DNA of 64,000 nt from Prolixibacteraceae bacterium (GTDB taxonomy: Bacteria > Bacteroidota > Bacteroidia > Bacteroidales > Prolixibacteraceae). A program made the translations under genes and the position numbers. Below the pieces are notes generated by a model. It was not told the DNA's origin. It was given only the letters and a program-made list of their open reading frames with translations, and did not search any database. Positions within the stretch are counted from its first letter, which is position 1. Every line of letters begins with the position of its first letter. The stretch lies in NCBI GenBank assembly GCA_023229575.1, contig JALNYZ010000004.1, positions 183,809 to 247,808 of the forward strand. Direction: 5' to 3'. Of the stretch, positions 51,452-60,550 are shown one piece after another.

Positions 51452-54400
51452 ATGAAAACAATCCTAATCTTGTGTTTGATGGGAATTGGGGTCATGTTTA
51501 CCCAGGCCTCTTATGCACAGGCACTCGCCGTAAAAGGGCAGGTAGTCGATGCAAAATCTAATGAAACCATGCCGGGGGTTACCGTTGTAGTCAAGGGTAC
51601 CAATCTGGGTACAATCACTGACGGCGCCGGGAACTACAATATCAAGGCAGCTCCCGGACAGGTTCTTATATTCTCCTTTGTCGGCTACAAACCGCAGGAG
51701 ATCACGGTAGAAAAAACTTCCGTTATCAATGTTAAACTGGAATTGACCAGCATCTTCCTGGAAGAGGCGGTCATCGTCGGTGAGTTTGGTATCAAGAGAA
51801 CTGCCCGTGCTGTTGGTGCCGCAACCCAAACACTCAAGGGATTGGATATTGCCGAATCAGGCCGTGAAAACTTTGTCAATTCCTTACAAGGTCGTGTGGC
51901 AGGGGTTCAGATCACCAATTCAGGGGGTACACCCGGATCATCCAGTTCTATTTTAATCCGCGGGGCCACGTCCATTTCCGGTAATAACCAGCCGCTCTTT
52001 GTTATCGATGGTATTCCGGTGAGCAATACCACCTTTAACCCCATCGGAGGTTTAGCTTCCAAACAAGGCGCTGACCCGGTGGTTGGTACCGCTCAATTGG
52101 ACTTTGCCAACCGTGCTTCAGACTTCAACTCTGAAGACATTGAAAGCATGACAGTGCTGAAAGGGGCTGCAGCCGCTGCCCTCTATGGAAGTGACGCCTC
52201 GAATGGTGCTATATTGATTACAACAAAAAAAGGGAAAGCAGGCAAAGGCATTGTCAGATACAATAATTCTGTCAGCTTTGACCAACCCTACCGTTATCCT
52301 GAGATCCAGACCAAATATGACAACGGGATGTATGGCAACACGAACTACTACACTTCCAGACACTATGGAGCCCCTTATCCCGCAGGTACAGTCTTGTATG
52401 ATAACCTTAAAAACCTGTTCCAGACTGGTGTCACCCAAAAGCACAACCTCTCTTTCGAAGCAGGTAATGACGCGATGACCTTCAGGGCAGCAGCCAGTAC
52501 AACAAGACAAACCGGCGTTGTTGCAACCTCGGACTATAATCGTGATAATATATCCGTAGCAGGAACAGCTAAACTCTCCAAATGGATGAATATAGAGGCT
52601 TCATTGACCTATGCGAACGTATCGAATACCAAAGTTGACCGAGGAACCGGCGGTGTATTGTACAGGGCAATGAACTGGCCTCTGACCGATGATATGAGAA
52701 CCTATCTGACCCCTGCCGGAGGAATCCGCTACCCCAATAAATATGTGGATGTCGACATTCTGAATCCCTATTTTGATCTGTACAAAAACAAAAATTATGA
52801 TGAAACCCAACGTTTCATCTCAAACATGGTGGTGAACCTGACGCCAATAAAAGATTTGTTGATTCGCGCCCAGGTGGGTTATGACGTTAGTTCAACAACG
52901 ATCAATATCATCCGCCATCCACTCTGGTCTTCTACGGCAACCGGAACAGGATCCTACGACCAATCCAAAGTCAATGAGTCCAATCCGACCATCAACGCGA
53001 TAGCCACCTATAAGAAGGAGTTTGGCAAGTTTAATACGTCCGCTCAAATAGGTTATCACCAATTGGAGCAAGGTTCAAAGACCCTGTCTGTTCACGGGGA
53101 AAAATTCATGGTACAGGATTTTCGGTCTATCAACAACTGCGATCCCCTGACGCTTATCAATACCACCAGGACCGTTACCAGACGTCTTCAGGCTGTATCA
53201 GCTTCTTTTGAACTCTCCTATGATAACATTGCCTTTCTTACCCTCCGTGGACGCAACGACTGGTCATCAACCCTGCCTCCTGAAAACAACAGGTATTTCT
53301 ATCCGGCGGTGGATGCCAGTGTCATCCTTTCGGATCTTAAGTTCTTAAAACCATATTCCGAGACTTTAAGCTATTTGAAAATCAGGGCTTCTGCCACTCA
53401 GGTAGGTAAAGATGCCCCGCCACTCTCAATTTATCCTGCCCTTGAAGCTGCCCCTACCTCCTTTGGAGGATATCGTTACGGTTTTACCGGGCCTAATCCT
53501 AACCTTCGTCCGGAGATGAATACTGCCTGGGAGGTAGGAATGGAGGCACGCTTGTTCAGAAACAGGCTGAATCTGGATATGGCCTACTACAACACATTCT
53601 CAAGAGATCAAATCATTACCGGGTTCCGGATGAGCTATGCAACCGGATTCGTCCTGAACAACATGAACGTAGGTTCATTTAAAACCAGTGGTGCAGAGAT
53701 GAGGATAGATGGGGATATTTTAAAAAACCGGGACTGGACAGTCAATGCAGGGCTCAATTTGACCAAAAACTGGAGTAATGTTGAGTCACTTCCCCAAAAC
53801 GTAACAGAGTATTACAATGCCTATACCTGGGTTTCCGGTAATATCAGAAATGGCATAAAAGTTGGTAATCCGATTACCTCCTTAACCGGACTTGACTACC
53901 AAAGAAACAACAGTGGTCAGCCTTTGATAGATCCCTCTTCCGGATTGCCTTTGGCATCCGGGACTTGGAGCTATTTGGGAAATCGCGAACCAAAATTATT
54001 GTATGGATTAAATCTTTCTGTACGATATAAGAATATCTCCATGGCCGCACTTCTGGATGGTAGGTTTGGCGCTACAGTCGTAAATGGTACAAAAAGATAC
54101 ATGATGACCTACGGTTACAGCCAGGAATCAGTCACGATGCGCGAAGCCGGACCTGTTGTGTTTGATGGAGTACTGAAAGATACCTATGAAAATTCTGCCA
54201 CGCCTACAACCAATACCATTGGTGTAAAATTGGGCGATCTGCAATATGGCTATGCAGGTCTGGATCCCCACTGGATTGAAAAGAACATCAATTACATGAG
54301 ATTGGCAGATTTGAGGTTTCAATATACCATTAACAAAGATTGGTTAACCCGTATTTCGAGAAAGACCATTTCTGCCGGTACACTATTTGTTTCGGGGTCT

Positions 54401-54550
54401 GACCTGTTTGTCTGGACCAACTACTCAGGTATCGACGTAGTGGGAAACTCAAACAATGCGGCGCTGGGTGGCACTGGAGGAGCTGGTTTTGATATGATGG
54501 CCATCGCTGCCCCCAGGAGAATATCATTTGGTTTAAGTGTAACCTTTTAA
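51452..54550 (+). CDS. SusC/RagA family TonB-linked outer-membrane protein
   Basis: TonB-dependent outer-membrane channel of 1032 residues from the ATG at 51452; an in-frame TTG at 51425 is less likely. A signal peptide (1-24) is followed by the carboxypeptidase-regulatory-like domain (VKGQVVDAKSNETMPGVTV, GTNLGTITDGAGNYNI), the SusC segment LEEAVIVGEFGIKRTARAV, the plug (NSLQGRVAGVQI, IRGATSISGNNQPLFVIDG), and a long C-terminal barrel. It forms a typical pair with the next gene. The imported substrate is not evident; the wall-salvage genes upstream make muropeptides or peptides a candidate. Confidence 0.95.
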   Translation: MKTILILCLMGIGVMFTQASYAQALAVKGQVVDAKSNETMPGVTVVVKGTNLGTITDGAGNYNIKAAPGQVLIFSFVGYKPQEITVEKTSVINVKLELTSIFLEEAVIVGEFGIKRTARAVGAATQTLKGLDIAESGRENFVNSLQGRVAGVQITNSGGTPGSSSSILIRGATSISGNNQPLFVIDGIPVSNTTFNPIGGLASKQGADPVVGTAQLDFANRASDFNSEDIESMTVLKGAAAAALYGSDASNGAILITTKKGKAGKGIVRYNNSVSFDQPYRYPEIQTKYDNGMYGNTNYYTSRHYGAPYPAGTVLYDNLKNLFQTGVTQKHNLSFEAGNDAMTFRAAASTTRQTGVVATSDYNRDNISVAGTAKLSKWMNIEASLTYANVSNTKVDRGTGGVLYRAMNWPLTDDMRTYLTPAGGIRYPNKYVDVDILNPYFDLYKNKNYDETQRFISNMVVNLTPIKDLLIRAQVGYDVSSTTINIIRHPLWSSTATGTGSYDQSKVNESNPTINAIATYKKEFGKFNTSAQIGYHQLEQGSKTLSVHGEKFMVQDFRSINNCDPLTLINTTRTVTRRLQAVSASFELSYDNIAFLTLRGRNDWSSTLPPENNRYFYPAVDASVILSDLKFLKPYSETLSYLKIRASATQVGKDAPPLSIYPALEAAPTSFGGYRYGFTGPNPNLRPEMNTAWEVGMEARLFRNRLNLDMAYYNTFSRDQIITGFRMSYATGFVLNNMNVGSFKTSGAEMRIDGDILKNRDWTVNAGLNLTKNWSNVESLPQNVTEYYNAYTWVSGNIRNGIKVGNPITSLTGLDYQRNNSGQPLIDPSSGLPLASGTWSYLGNREPKLLYGLNLSVRYKNISMAALLDGRFGATVVNGTKRYMMTYGYSQESVTMREAGPVVFDGVLKDTYENSATPTTNTIGVKLGDLQYGYAGLDPHWIEKNINYMRLADLRFQYTINKDWLTRISRKTISAGTLFVSGSDLFVWTNYSGIDVVGNSNNAALGGTGGAGFDMMAIAAPRRISFGLSVTF

Positions 54551-54561
54551 TTAATCAAGCG

Positions 54562-56310
54562 ATGAGAAAAATTTCAATATCCTTAATTTTACTTCTGGTG
54601 ATAGGTTTAAGCTCTTGCACAAAAACCTGGCTGGATGTTAATAAAAATGTCGACGCTCCCGACTGGGTCAACCCGGTACTTCGATTAGGACCTGTACTTG
54701 CCTCTTACGAGGGAATTCAATATGACCTTAGAGCAGTTGCACCATTGGTGCAATATTTCGGCGGATCATCAACCTATGTTTCTACATACGGCGTTTCTCA
54801 AAGTTTTTTCGCCGGTAGTGATGCCGGAGGTGAAAGCTGGAGAATGACATACTGGCTTCAAGGGATGAATGTCGAAAACATCATCAACGATGGCAGAAGC
54901 ATGGGACAATTTAAATTGGCAGGCATAGGCCTTACTGTCAAGGCATTTTCCTGGCATATTCTGGCCTCTTTACATGCTGATTTGCCTGTCAAAGATGCCT
55001 ATGTTCCAGGTCTGCTTTCACACAATTATGATACAGAAGAATATGCATTCTCAATGGTTCGTTCATGGGCCCGACAAGCTATTGCTGAATTTGATAAGGT
55101 AGACAAGACTGTTTATCCTGCAACTTTGGCCACAGCTGATCTGGTTTACAAAGGGGATGGCGCCAAATGGAAAAAATTCGCCTATGCAGTATTGGCCAGA
55201 AACTACATTGCCATGGCCAAGAAGAATACAGCCTACCTGGATTCTGCCATCGTTTGCGCGGATCAATCCTTCGCAAGTGCATCGGATGATCCAAACCTGA
55301 CTTTCCAGGCCACTGGCGTATCTACAACCTCTAACTTTTTTGGAGTACTGAGAGGTAACCTTACCAATGTATTTACCCAATCTGATTACATTACCCAGGT
55401 AATGACAGGAACCATTCCCAATTACAATAGCTCTGGAGCAATTGAAGGATTGAGCGCTTTTCAGATGGTTACCGACACCGCCACTTTGGACCCAAGATCC
55501 ATACTCTTGCTGGGTACGCTTGATCCGATACCTGCCGATCCGAATACAATTAAAAAGGGAACCTACAGATTTGTTGGAACAAAGTTGGGCTTTACAGCTG
55601 CATGCTCATTCTGGGGATCTACTTCCGTTCCGACAGTAGCGGCAAATGGATTTGGAAGATGGCTGTACAGGGACGATGCCCCATGGCCTCTCTCCAGTTT
55701 TGCAGAAATTCAATTTGTCAAGGCCGAGGCCCTTTACCTCAAGGGACAGAAATCCGCCGCATTGGATGCCTTTAAGTTAGCCGTAGCAGGTCACATGGAC
55801 TTTGTGAAGAGGTTAATTGTAAGCACGGACAAGATAACATCCGCAAGATTTACCACCCTGGCAACCGCCTATTTGAACAGCAAATTTGTCAACAATATGC
55901 CGCTTAGCGATTTCACGCTATCCCACATCATGATGCAAAAGTATGTGGCCTTGTTTCCATGGAGCCTGGATACCTGGAACGATTTACGCCGTTATCATTA
56001 TGACCTGTTACTGGGTTCCGGAGGCGTTCCCGTAACAGGGACTTCCTGGACCAACGATGTAGTTTACCACAAGGCGGATTCAGACCCGGCTAGAATCTAT
56101 AAAGGGTTCTACCTGACGGCTGCCAATGTTGAAAACAGAAGGTCAAAATTTGCTACCGATAACCAGGGATCACCATGCTATCGTCTCCGTCCTCGATACA
56201 ATTCGGAATACATGTGGAACCTTCCATCTTTGAAGAAACTTCTGCCTATCGCCGGCGATGCCCCTAATTACCAATGCTCAATGCCTTGGTTTACAATGCC
56301 TGCCAATTAA
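54562..56310 (+). CDS. SusD/RagB-like surface lipoprotein
   Basis: Lipoprotein of 582 residues that caps the SusC channel and binds substrate at the cell surface. The lipobox is LSSC (Cys19). The TPR-like helical core of the SusD-like_2 group is visible in LASYEGIQYDLR, KWKKFAYAVLARNYIAM, FAEIQFVKAEALYLKGQ, and the SusD-type segment PWSLDTWNDLRRYHYD. It starts 11 nt after the SusC stop. The aromatic-rich surface gives no specific ligand prediction. Confidence 0.93.
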   Translation: MRKISISLILLLVIGLSSCTKTWLDVNKNVDAPDWVNPVLRLGPVLASYEGIQYDLRAVAPLVQYFGGSSTYVSTYGVSQSFFAGSDAGGESWRMTYWLQGMNVENIINDGRSMGQFKLAGIGLTVKAFSWHILASLHADLPVKDAYVPGLLSHNYDTEEYAFSMVRSWARQAIAEFDKVDKTVYPATLATADLVYKGDGAKWKKFAYAVLARNYIAMAKKNTAYLDSAIVCADQSFASASDDPNLTFQATGVSTTSNFFGVLRGNLTNVFTQSDYITQVMTGTIPNYNSSGAIEGLSAFQMVTDTATLDPRSILLLGTLDPIPADPNTIKKGTYRFVGTKLGFTAACSFWGSTSVPTVAANGFGRWLYRDDAPWPLSSFAEIQFVKAEALYLKGQKSAALDAFKLAVAGHMDFVKRLIVSTDKITSARFTTLATAYLNSKFVNNMPLSDFTLSHIMMQKYVALFPWSLDTWNDLRRYHYDLLLGSGGVPVTGTSWTNDVVYHKADSDPARIYKGFYLTAANVENRRSKFATDNQGSPCYRLRPRYNSEYMWNLPSLKKLLPIAGDAPNYQCSMPWFTMPAN

Positions 56311-56336
56311 TCTCAATACCATAAAAACATCTCAAT

Positions 56337-57182
56337 ATGAAAACAATACTAGCATTGGCCTCCATCCTGATGGTATTCATGCTTGTCTCTTGTCAAAAGA
56401 ATGTCATCACATTCGGAAACACTGACGTTAATTTGAGCAAATCTGCCGAAGTGAGATTGGTTTACGATCCGCCACTCCTTACTTCAACCGCCCTGAACAT
56501 CACCAGGCTTAAATACAACGACCAGCTGGTTTCGGAGGTTTCAACTGCCTTGGGCAGTATTTTCCCTAACAGCATTGCCAAATACCATGTGGTCAATCAG
56601 GGTGCTGTTAAAGTGGATGCCTACATTGGTACAACCAAAGATGTGCTTCAATACAGCAATACCTTCACGTTGGGGGCTGGAAAGTATACGGCCTTCATTC
56701 ACAGCCTGACGGATGTTCCTTATCTACTCAAGGATGCTGACGTTTTTCCGTCAAGCGATGCGTGGGCCGATACCCTTGCCAATATTCAGTTCGTCAATCT
56801 GCTGTACAAGGCTGATGGTGTAACCCCTTATGGCAAACTAACCCTGAAAGGTAGAAGGGGAGCGGGCACAACTGCCAATCCTTATGTTTACATTCCAATT
56901 GCTACCTGTGGTTTCAAGGAAGCCTCAACGCTGGTTCCTTACAAATTGCGGAAAGGAACAGTCACTGTCTGGTCCGGGACAGAAACCGGATTGGCCTTTG
57001 TCGCTACCGATGATGCAGGTACTTTATTGAAGAATTTTTCTTCAGCCGGTGCTGTGCTTGATTGGGCTGCAACAGGCTTCTCTTTGGGTAAGGGAAGGAA
57101 CTACATCTTCCACCTGAATGGGAAAATCGGTACCAAATATGCTGATCAGATCATCCGGTTAAGCACGATTACCCTGAATTAG
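56337..57182 (+). CDS. DUF4397-like lipoprotein
   Basis: Lipoprotein of 281 residues (signal ending LVSC, Cys19) made of beta-rich sequence with two Ig-like halves: AEVRLVYDPPLLTSTALNIT, GAVKVDAYIGTTKDVL and AKYTAF-type strands, then IQFVNLLYKADGVTPYGKLTL. The pattern resembles DUF4397 proteins. It lies 26 nt after the SusD gene and is the third member of the uptake operon, where surface lipoproteins often assist substrate capture. The operon ends at the hairpin at 57197-57239. Confidence 0.7.
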   Translation: MKTILALASILMVFMLVSCQKNVITFGNTDVNLSKSAEVRLVYDPPLLTSTALNITRLKYNDQLVSEVSTALGSIFPNSIAKYHVVNQGAVKVDAYIGTTKDVLQYSNTFTLGAGKYTAFIHSLTDVPYLLKDADVFPSSDAWADTLANIQFVNLLYKADGVTPYGKLTLKGRRGAGTTANPYVYIPIATCGFKEASTLVPYKLRKGTVTVWSGTETGLAFVATDDAGTLLKNFSSAGAVLDWAATGFSLGKGRNYIFHLNGKIGTKYADQIIRLSTITLN

Positions 57183-57196
57183 TCTAAACTAAAATC

Positions 57197-57239
57197 GCCA
57201 AGATTTAACTATTCAATATTTGGGTAGTTAAATCTTGGC
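57197..57239 (+). terminator. 15-bp hairpin after the SusCD operon
   Basis: Arms 57197-57211 and 57225-57239 are perfect reverse complements (GCCAAGATTTAACTA) around a 13-nt loop, directly downstream of the third operon gene and 33 nt before the next start codon. There is no strong U tract, so it may act as an attenuator or a 3'-end stabiliser. Confidence 0.7.
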
Positions 57240-57271
57240 ACAAATATTACAATCAATATCAAACTTCAGTT

Positions 57272-57775
57272 ATGAAGAGAACATTATTTCTGATAGGGTT
57301 CATGACAATCCTATCAACTGTTTCTTTGGCTCAAAATAAAAAAGCCGACAAAGAGGCTGCAGAAAAGGCCCAGTTTGAAAAAGCGGTAGCAGCCTTGGAT
57401 GCAAAAGATTTTGTAATTATTGTGGATTCCTATGAAGCTAGTGACAGAACCATACAAACAAATACCGATGTGGCAAACTTCATGTCCTATGAAAAGGAGT
57501 TTGTTGTCTTGCAGGGTATTCCTGCCGGCAACCAATACACCAACAAAGTGAATGTATTGGATTTCAAACAGGAAACAGATAAAAAAGGCAATATCAGGTT
57601 GAACATGCAGGTCAAAGGATTTTATATTACTGCAAAAATTGAAATTTTCATGAAAAAAGGTGGAAATTATGCCGATGTGATCGTTTCTCCAAACAAAGGT
57701 GGCACCAAACGTTTTTCCGGTGAAGTCATACCCAGATCTGAATCTAAGTATTTTAAAAGACCCGGAGAAGTATAG
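57272..57775 (+). CDS. DUF4251 periplasmic protein
   Basis: Exported protein of 167 residues with a cleavable signal peptide (1-20, ending SLA-Q) and a beta-sandwich of the DUF4251 family, marked by FVVLQGIPAGNQYTN, QVKGFYITAKIEIFMKKGG and YADVIVSPNKGGTKRFSGEV. The function is unknown and the family is restricted to Bacteroidota. It stands between the SusCD hairpin and a strong terminator, so it may be transcribed alone or by read-through. Confidence 0.82.
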   Translation: MKRTLFLIGFMTILSTVSLAQNKKADKEAAEKAQFEKAVAALDAKDFVIIVDSYEASDRTIQTNTDVANFMSYEKEFVVLQGIPAGNQYTNKVNVLDFKQETDKKGNIRLNMQVKGFYITAKIEIFMKKGGNYADVIVSPNKGGTKRFSGEVIPRSESKYFKRPGEV

Positions 57776-57792
57776 TTCATTCATGGAAATAT

Positions 57793-57836
57793 AAAAAGGG
57801 GAGGCTGTATCGTTCGCGAAGCGGCTTCTCCTTTTT
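57793..57836 (+). terminator. Intrinsic terminator after the DUF4251 gene
   Basis: Stem of about 16 bp starting AAAAAGGGGAGG and closing with CTTCTCCTTTTT, including several G-U pairs, with a ~12-nt loop and a run of five T at its end. Confidence 0.85.
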
Positions 57837-57869
57837 ACTTTATCCTTTTCCCTTTATCCTTTATCCTTC
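57836..57869 (-). repeat. GGATAAAG word array, right copy (inverted)
   Basis: Reverse-complement partner of the array at 49927-49960; over about 34 nt the two differ only at the centre (GGG versus TAA type linker). It starts at the end of the terminator and precedes the HAD gene by 40 nt. Confidence 0.8.
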
Positions 57870-57909
57870 TTTGGAAGACTTTACCTAATTTAGTGAAAAA
57901 TATTAACTC

Positions 57910-58584
57910 ATGCTTCCAAAGGATTGCCGGGCCTTTATCTTCGACATGGATGGGGTGCTGATCGACAGCGAGAACCTCTACAAAGTGATTGAGCAAAGTC
58001 TTTTTGCCAAGGTAGGTGTCGTCATTGATCACGATGAGCATGTCTCCTATCAGGGAAGTTCCAATCCCGTTATGTGGGGCAAAATCAGGGAGAAACACAA
58101 GCTGCAAATTCCCCTGGATGATTTGGTCAGGATCACAGAAGAGACAGTAATCGACTTTTTCAGCTCCCTGCCTGAGATCCGTCCAATGCCCGGAGTAGTG
58201 AAATTGCTTGAGGTCCTGAAGGATAGAAAGATAAAAATGGCATTGGCCTCCTCAGCAACGGTTGAGGTGATCAGCATCGTTCTTGCCAAAACCGGACTTG
58301 CCTCCTATTTCGATACAGTGGTCGATTGCACCGAAGCAGGGGCTGGGAAACCGGATCCCGCCATCTTTCTCCTGGCCCGAAAGAAACTGGGAATTTCTAA
58401 AGAAAAGTGTGTGATCGTAGAAGACTCTGCAAACGGGATCAAGGCAGCAACGGCTGCTGGCATGTTTTGCATCGCGTTCAATGGTCCCGGCGCTGAACAC
58501 CAGGATCAGTCTGCCGCAAATTGGCGGATCTCCCGTTTTTCAGAGATCACAGAAAAATTTGTAAAAAAGGAAGAAATAATTTAA
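57910..58584 (+). CDS. HAD family hydrolase (beta-phosphoglucomutase-like)
   Basis: Cytoplasmic HAD phosphatase of 224 residues. The nucleophile motif FDMDGVLIDSE is at residues 11-21, motif II is ALASSAT, motif III GAGKPDP and motif IV VEDSANGI. The small helical cap placed after motif I assigns it to the subfamily that includes beta-phosphoglucomutase and 2-deoxyglucose-6-phosphatase. A sugar phosphate is the likely substrate, but which one cannot be said. The hemolysin III-type gene starts 11 nt after its stop. Confidence 0.9.
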   Translation: MLPKDCRAFIFDMDGVLIDSENLYKVIEQSLFAKVGVVIDHDEHVSYQGSSNPVMWGKIREKHKLQIPLDDLVRITEETVIDFFSSLPEIRPMPGVVKLLEVLKDRKIKMALASSATVEVISIVLAKTGLASYFDTVVDCTEAGAGKPDPAIFLLARKKLGISKEKCVIVEDSANGIKAATAAGMFCIAFNGPGAEHQDQSAANWRISRFSEITEKFVKKEEII

Positions 58585-58595
58585 CTACTCAGCCA

Positions 58596-59231
58596 TTGGA
58601 AAAAATATATTCAGATGCAGAAGAACGATGGAATGTCTTGACCCACTTCTTGGGATTGGTAATAGCAATAATCGGTATGGTGGTTTTGTTGAACAAAGCC
58701 CTTCAACTCCATTCTGTTAAAATTTTTATTGCATTTCTAATCTATGGAATTGGGGTTACAACGATGTTCCTGGCCTCAACACTCTACCATTCTGCAACCG
58801 ATCCTAAAGTGAGGAAAGGATTGAATGTCTTTGATCACAGCGCCATCTACCTGACCATCGCCGGAAGTTATACCCCTATTACCATGCTGACGATGCCGCC
58901 ACTTTGGGGAATTCCTGTGCTGATTACAGTCTGGTTGATTGCGGCCACCGGGATCATTCTCAAATTCTTCTTTATCGGAAGCTTTCCAAAACTTTCAACT
59001 GTTATGTACGTCATGATGGGGTGGGTCATTGTTATCGCCATCAAACCATTAATCAACAGCATGGCCACTGCAGGTTTGGTTTGGTTGCTGGCCGGAGGAT
59101 TGGCCTATACCTTTGGCGCAGTTCTTTATCAGATTCAAAGATTAAAATTCAATCATGCCATCTTTCATATTTTTGTTCTGATTGGCGCTGTCTGCCATTA
59201 CATTGTCATCTATGGTTACTGTATAAAATAA
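58596..59231 (+). CDS. Hemolysin III family membrane protein
   Basis: Seven-helix membrane protein of 211 residues of the hemolysin III/YqfA (adiponectin-receptor-like) family. It starts with EERWNVLTHFLGL, whose histidine with the later ASTLYHSATDP and the C-terminal HAIFHIFVLIGAVCHY provide the conserved histidine set that binds zinc in the superfamily. No ATG lies near the expected N-terminus: the frame begins best at a TTG at 58596-58598, 11 nt after the HAD stop; the next upstream choice lies inside the HAD gene. The cellular role is unknown; haemolysis is only a historical name. Confidence 0.88.
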   Translation: MEKIYSDAEERWNVLTHFLGLVIAIIGMVVLLNKALQLHSVKIFIAFLIYGIGVTTMFLASTLYHSATDPKVRKGLNVFDHSAIYLTIAGSYTPITMLTMPPLWGIPVLITVWLIAATGIILKFFFIGSFPKLSTVMYVMMGWVIVIAIKPLINSMATAGLVWLLAGGLAYTFGAVLYQIQRLKFNHAIFHIFVLIGAVCHYIVIYGYCIK

Positions 59232-59242
59232 ATTTACTCCGT

Positions 59243-59334
59243 GATCCTTCGTGCCGCACTTTGACACCTTGGTGTTAAAATTTTCTCACCACAAAGGTCC
59301 CAAAGTACCACACAAAGGAAAACACAAAGAAACG
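59243..59334. repeat. Imperfect inverted CACAAAGG word array, second copy
   Basis: 59243-59275 (TCCTTCGTG, CACTTTG, CACCTTGGTG) faces 59286-59334 (CACCACAAAGG, CAAAGTACCACACAAAGG, AACACAAAG). Words are shared with 39172-39271. The right arm runs to within three bases of the next start codon. Confidence 0.7.
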
Positions 59335-59337
59335 CAC

Positions 59338-59775
59338 ATGATTAAACAAATTGTTGTTCTATTTATGCTTCTGACAGCCTGCACTCCGTCTGTTAACAAG
59401 GCCCAATTGGAAACTGCAAAAAAGGAGATCGTTCAAACTGAGCAGGCATTTGCCTCGATGGCAAAGGAAAAGGGCCTCTCGGAGGCATTCGCCTTTTTCG
59501 CCGATTCGGCTGCATCCCTTAACCGTGGAAGTTATGTGGTACATGGAAAGGATTCTATCCGCCTTTACTATCTTGCTCCGAGGTACAAGGGCGTTGAGCT
59601 ATTGTGGAAACCAGATTTCGTGGAGGTTTCCGCTTCCGGCGATCTCGGCTATACCTATGGCAAATTTCTCTTTTCGACACACGATTCTACGGGACAGGTA
59701 ATCCGCTCAAAAGGGATCTTTCATACCGTTTGGAAAAAGCAGGCAGATGGTCAGTGGCGGTTTGTATGGGACTAA
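59338..59775 (+). CDS. DUF4440/NTF2-like lipoprotein
   Basis: Lipoprotein of 145 residues from the ATG at 59338; the open frame extends upstream only through the word array. The signal ends LLTAC (Cys15). The rest is an NTF2-like domain of the DUF4440 kind: EQAFASMAKEKGLSEAFAFFAD, GYTYGKFLFS and GIFHTVWKKQADGQWRFVWD at the end. The function is unknown; such domains bind small ligands or form structural parts. Its 3' end overlaps the convergent regulator gene by 4 nt. Confidence 0.82.
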   Translation: MIKQIVVLFMLLTACTPSVNKAQLETAKKEIVQTEQAFASMAKEKGLSEAFAFFADSAASLNRGSYVVHGKDSIRLYYLAPRYKGVELLWKPDFVEVSASGDLGYTYGKFLFSTHDSTGQVIRSKGIFHTVWKKQADGQWRFVWD

Positions 59776-60500
59776 AACTCTTTAAGAAATTTATTGTAAA
59801 CCTGCATGTTGCGATCCAGGTGCGCCTGCATTTTTTCGTAGGAGCGGTCTGCATCCTTCTCCCTGACGGCATTGACGATCTCCTTGTGATAACCAAGCGT
59901 TATCTCCTTTTCCCCTTCAATGTTCGCGTAAATGAAATTGCGCATTCGCGGAAGCAGGTTGTATACCGGCTCCATGGTAACGATCACAAATGGATTTGCC
60001 GTAGCCCGCGCCAGACAGAGGTGAAATTTATTGTCAATGTCCGATTCTAATTGGGTATTGTCAGGATTGCACTTGCTAAAATCTTGCAGATTGGCTTCCA
60101 GATTTTTCAAGTCTTCCTCGGTACGGTTGATAGCAGCCATTTTAGCTATTTCAGGCTCGAAAGCAAGTCGGAGCTCTATGATTTGCCGAATCAGCTGATC
60201 GTCGAACTTCAGGTCATAATACAGGTTCAGTGAGCTTATTGCATCCTTTATATCAATCTTGGTAACTACCATTCCACTGCCTTTTCGTATTTCAATAAGT
60301 CCCCTGGCACTCAAACGTCTGAGTGCTTCGCGCAAAGCCGTGCGGCTCACGGCAAACATTTCACATAGTTCACGCTCAGGCGGAAGTTTTGCACCGATAG
60401 GCAATTTTTTCTCCCGTATGGCCCGTTCAATGTTCCGTTCAATCTTTTGACTGAGCGTCTGCGATGTCCCTATTTTTTGGAAAATATCATCCATATCCAT
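59772..60500 (-). CDS. FadR-type GntR family transcriptional regulator
   Basis: Regulator of 242 residues with an N-terminal winged helix (LSQKIERNIERAIREKKLPIG, KLPPERELCEMFAVSRTALREALRRL) and a C-terminal all-helical FCD ligand domain with the metal-type histidines in FHLCLARATANP and GYHKEIVNAVREKDA. FadR-group regulators usually respond to carboxylates or sugar acids; the ligand here is unknown. A site TGGTACAACAA overlapping the start codon fits the FadR-type half-site pattern TNGTNNNACNA and may allow autoregulation. No obvious catabolic operon adjoins it. Confidence 0.92.
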   Translation of the reverse strand: MDMDDIFQKIGTSQTLSQKIERNIERAIREKKLPIGAKLPPERELCEMFAVSRTALREALRRLSARGLIEIRKGSGMVVTKIDIKDAISSLNLYYDLKFDDQLIRQIIELRLAFEPEIAKMAAINRTEEDLKNLEANLQDFSKCNPDNTQLESDIDNKFHLCLARATANPFVIVTMEPVYNLLPRMRNFIYANIEGEKEITLGYHKEIVNAVREKDADRSYEKMQAHLDRNMQVYNKFLKEF

Positions 60501-60510
60501 GGTACAACAA
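60500..60510. promoter_or_regulatory. Candidate FadR-type operator at the regulator start
   Basis: TGGTACAACAA matches the degenerate FadR-family pattern TNGTNNNACNA and begins on the first base of the regulator's start codon (minus strand). A TAATTTTG box at 60535-60542 (minus strand) could be its -7 element. Short motifs like this occur by chance, so confidence is low. Confidence 0.3.
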
Positions 60511-60550
60511 TTTTTTGAACAGGCACAAAATAAGCAAAATTATGATAATA

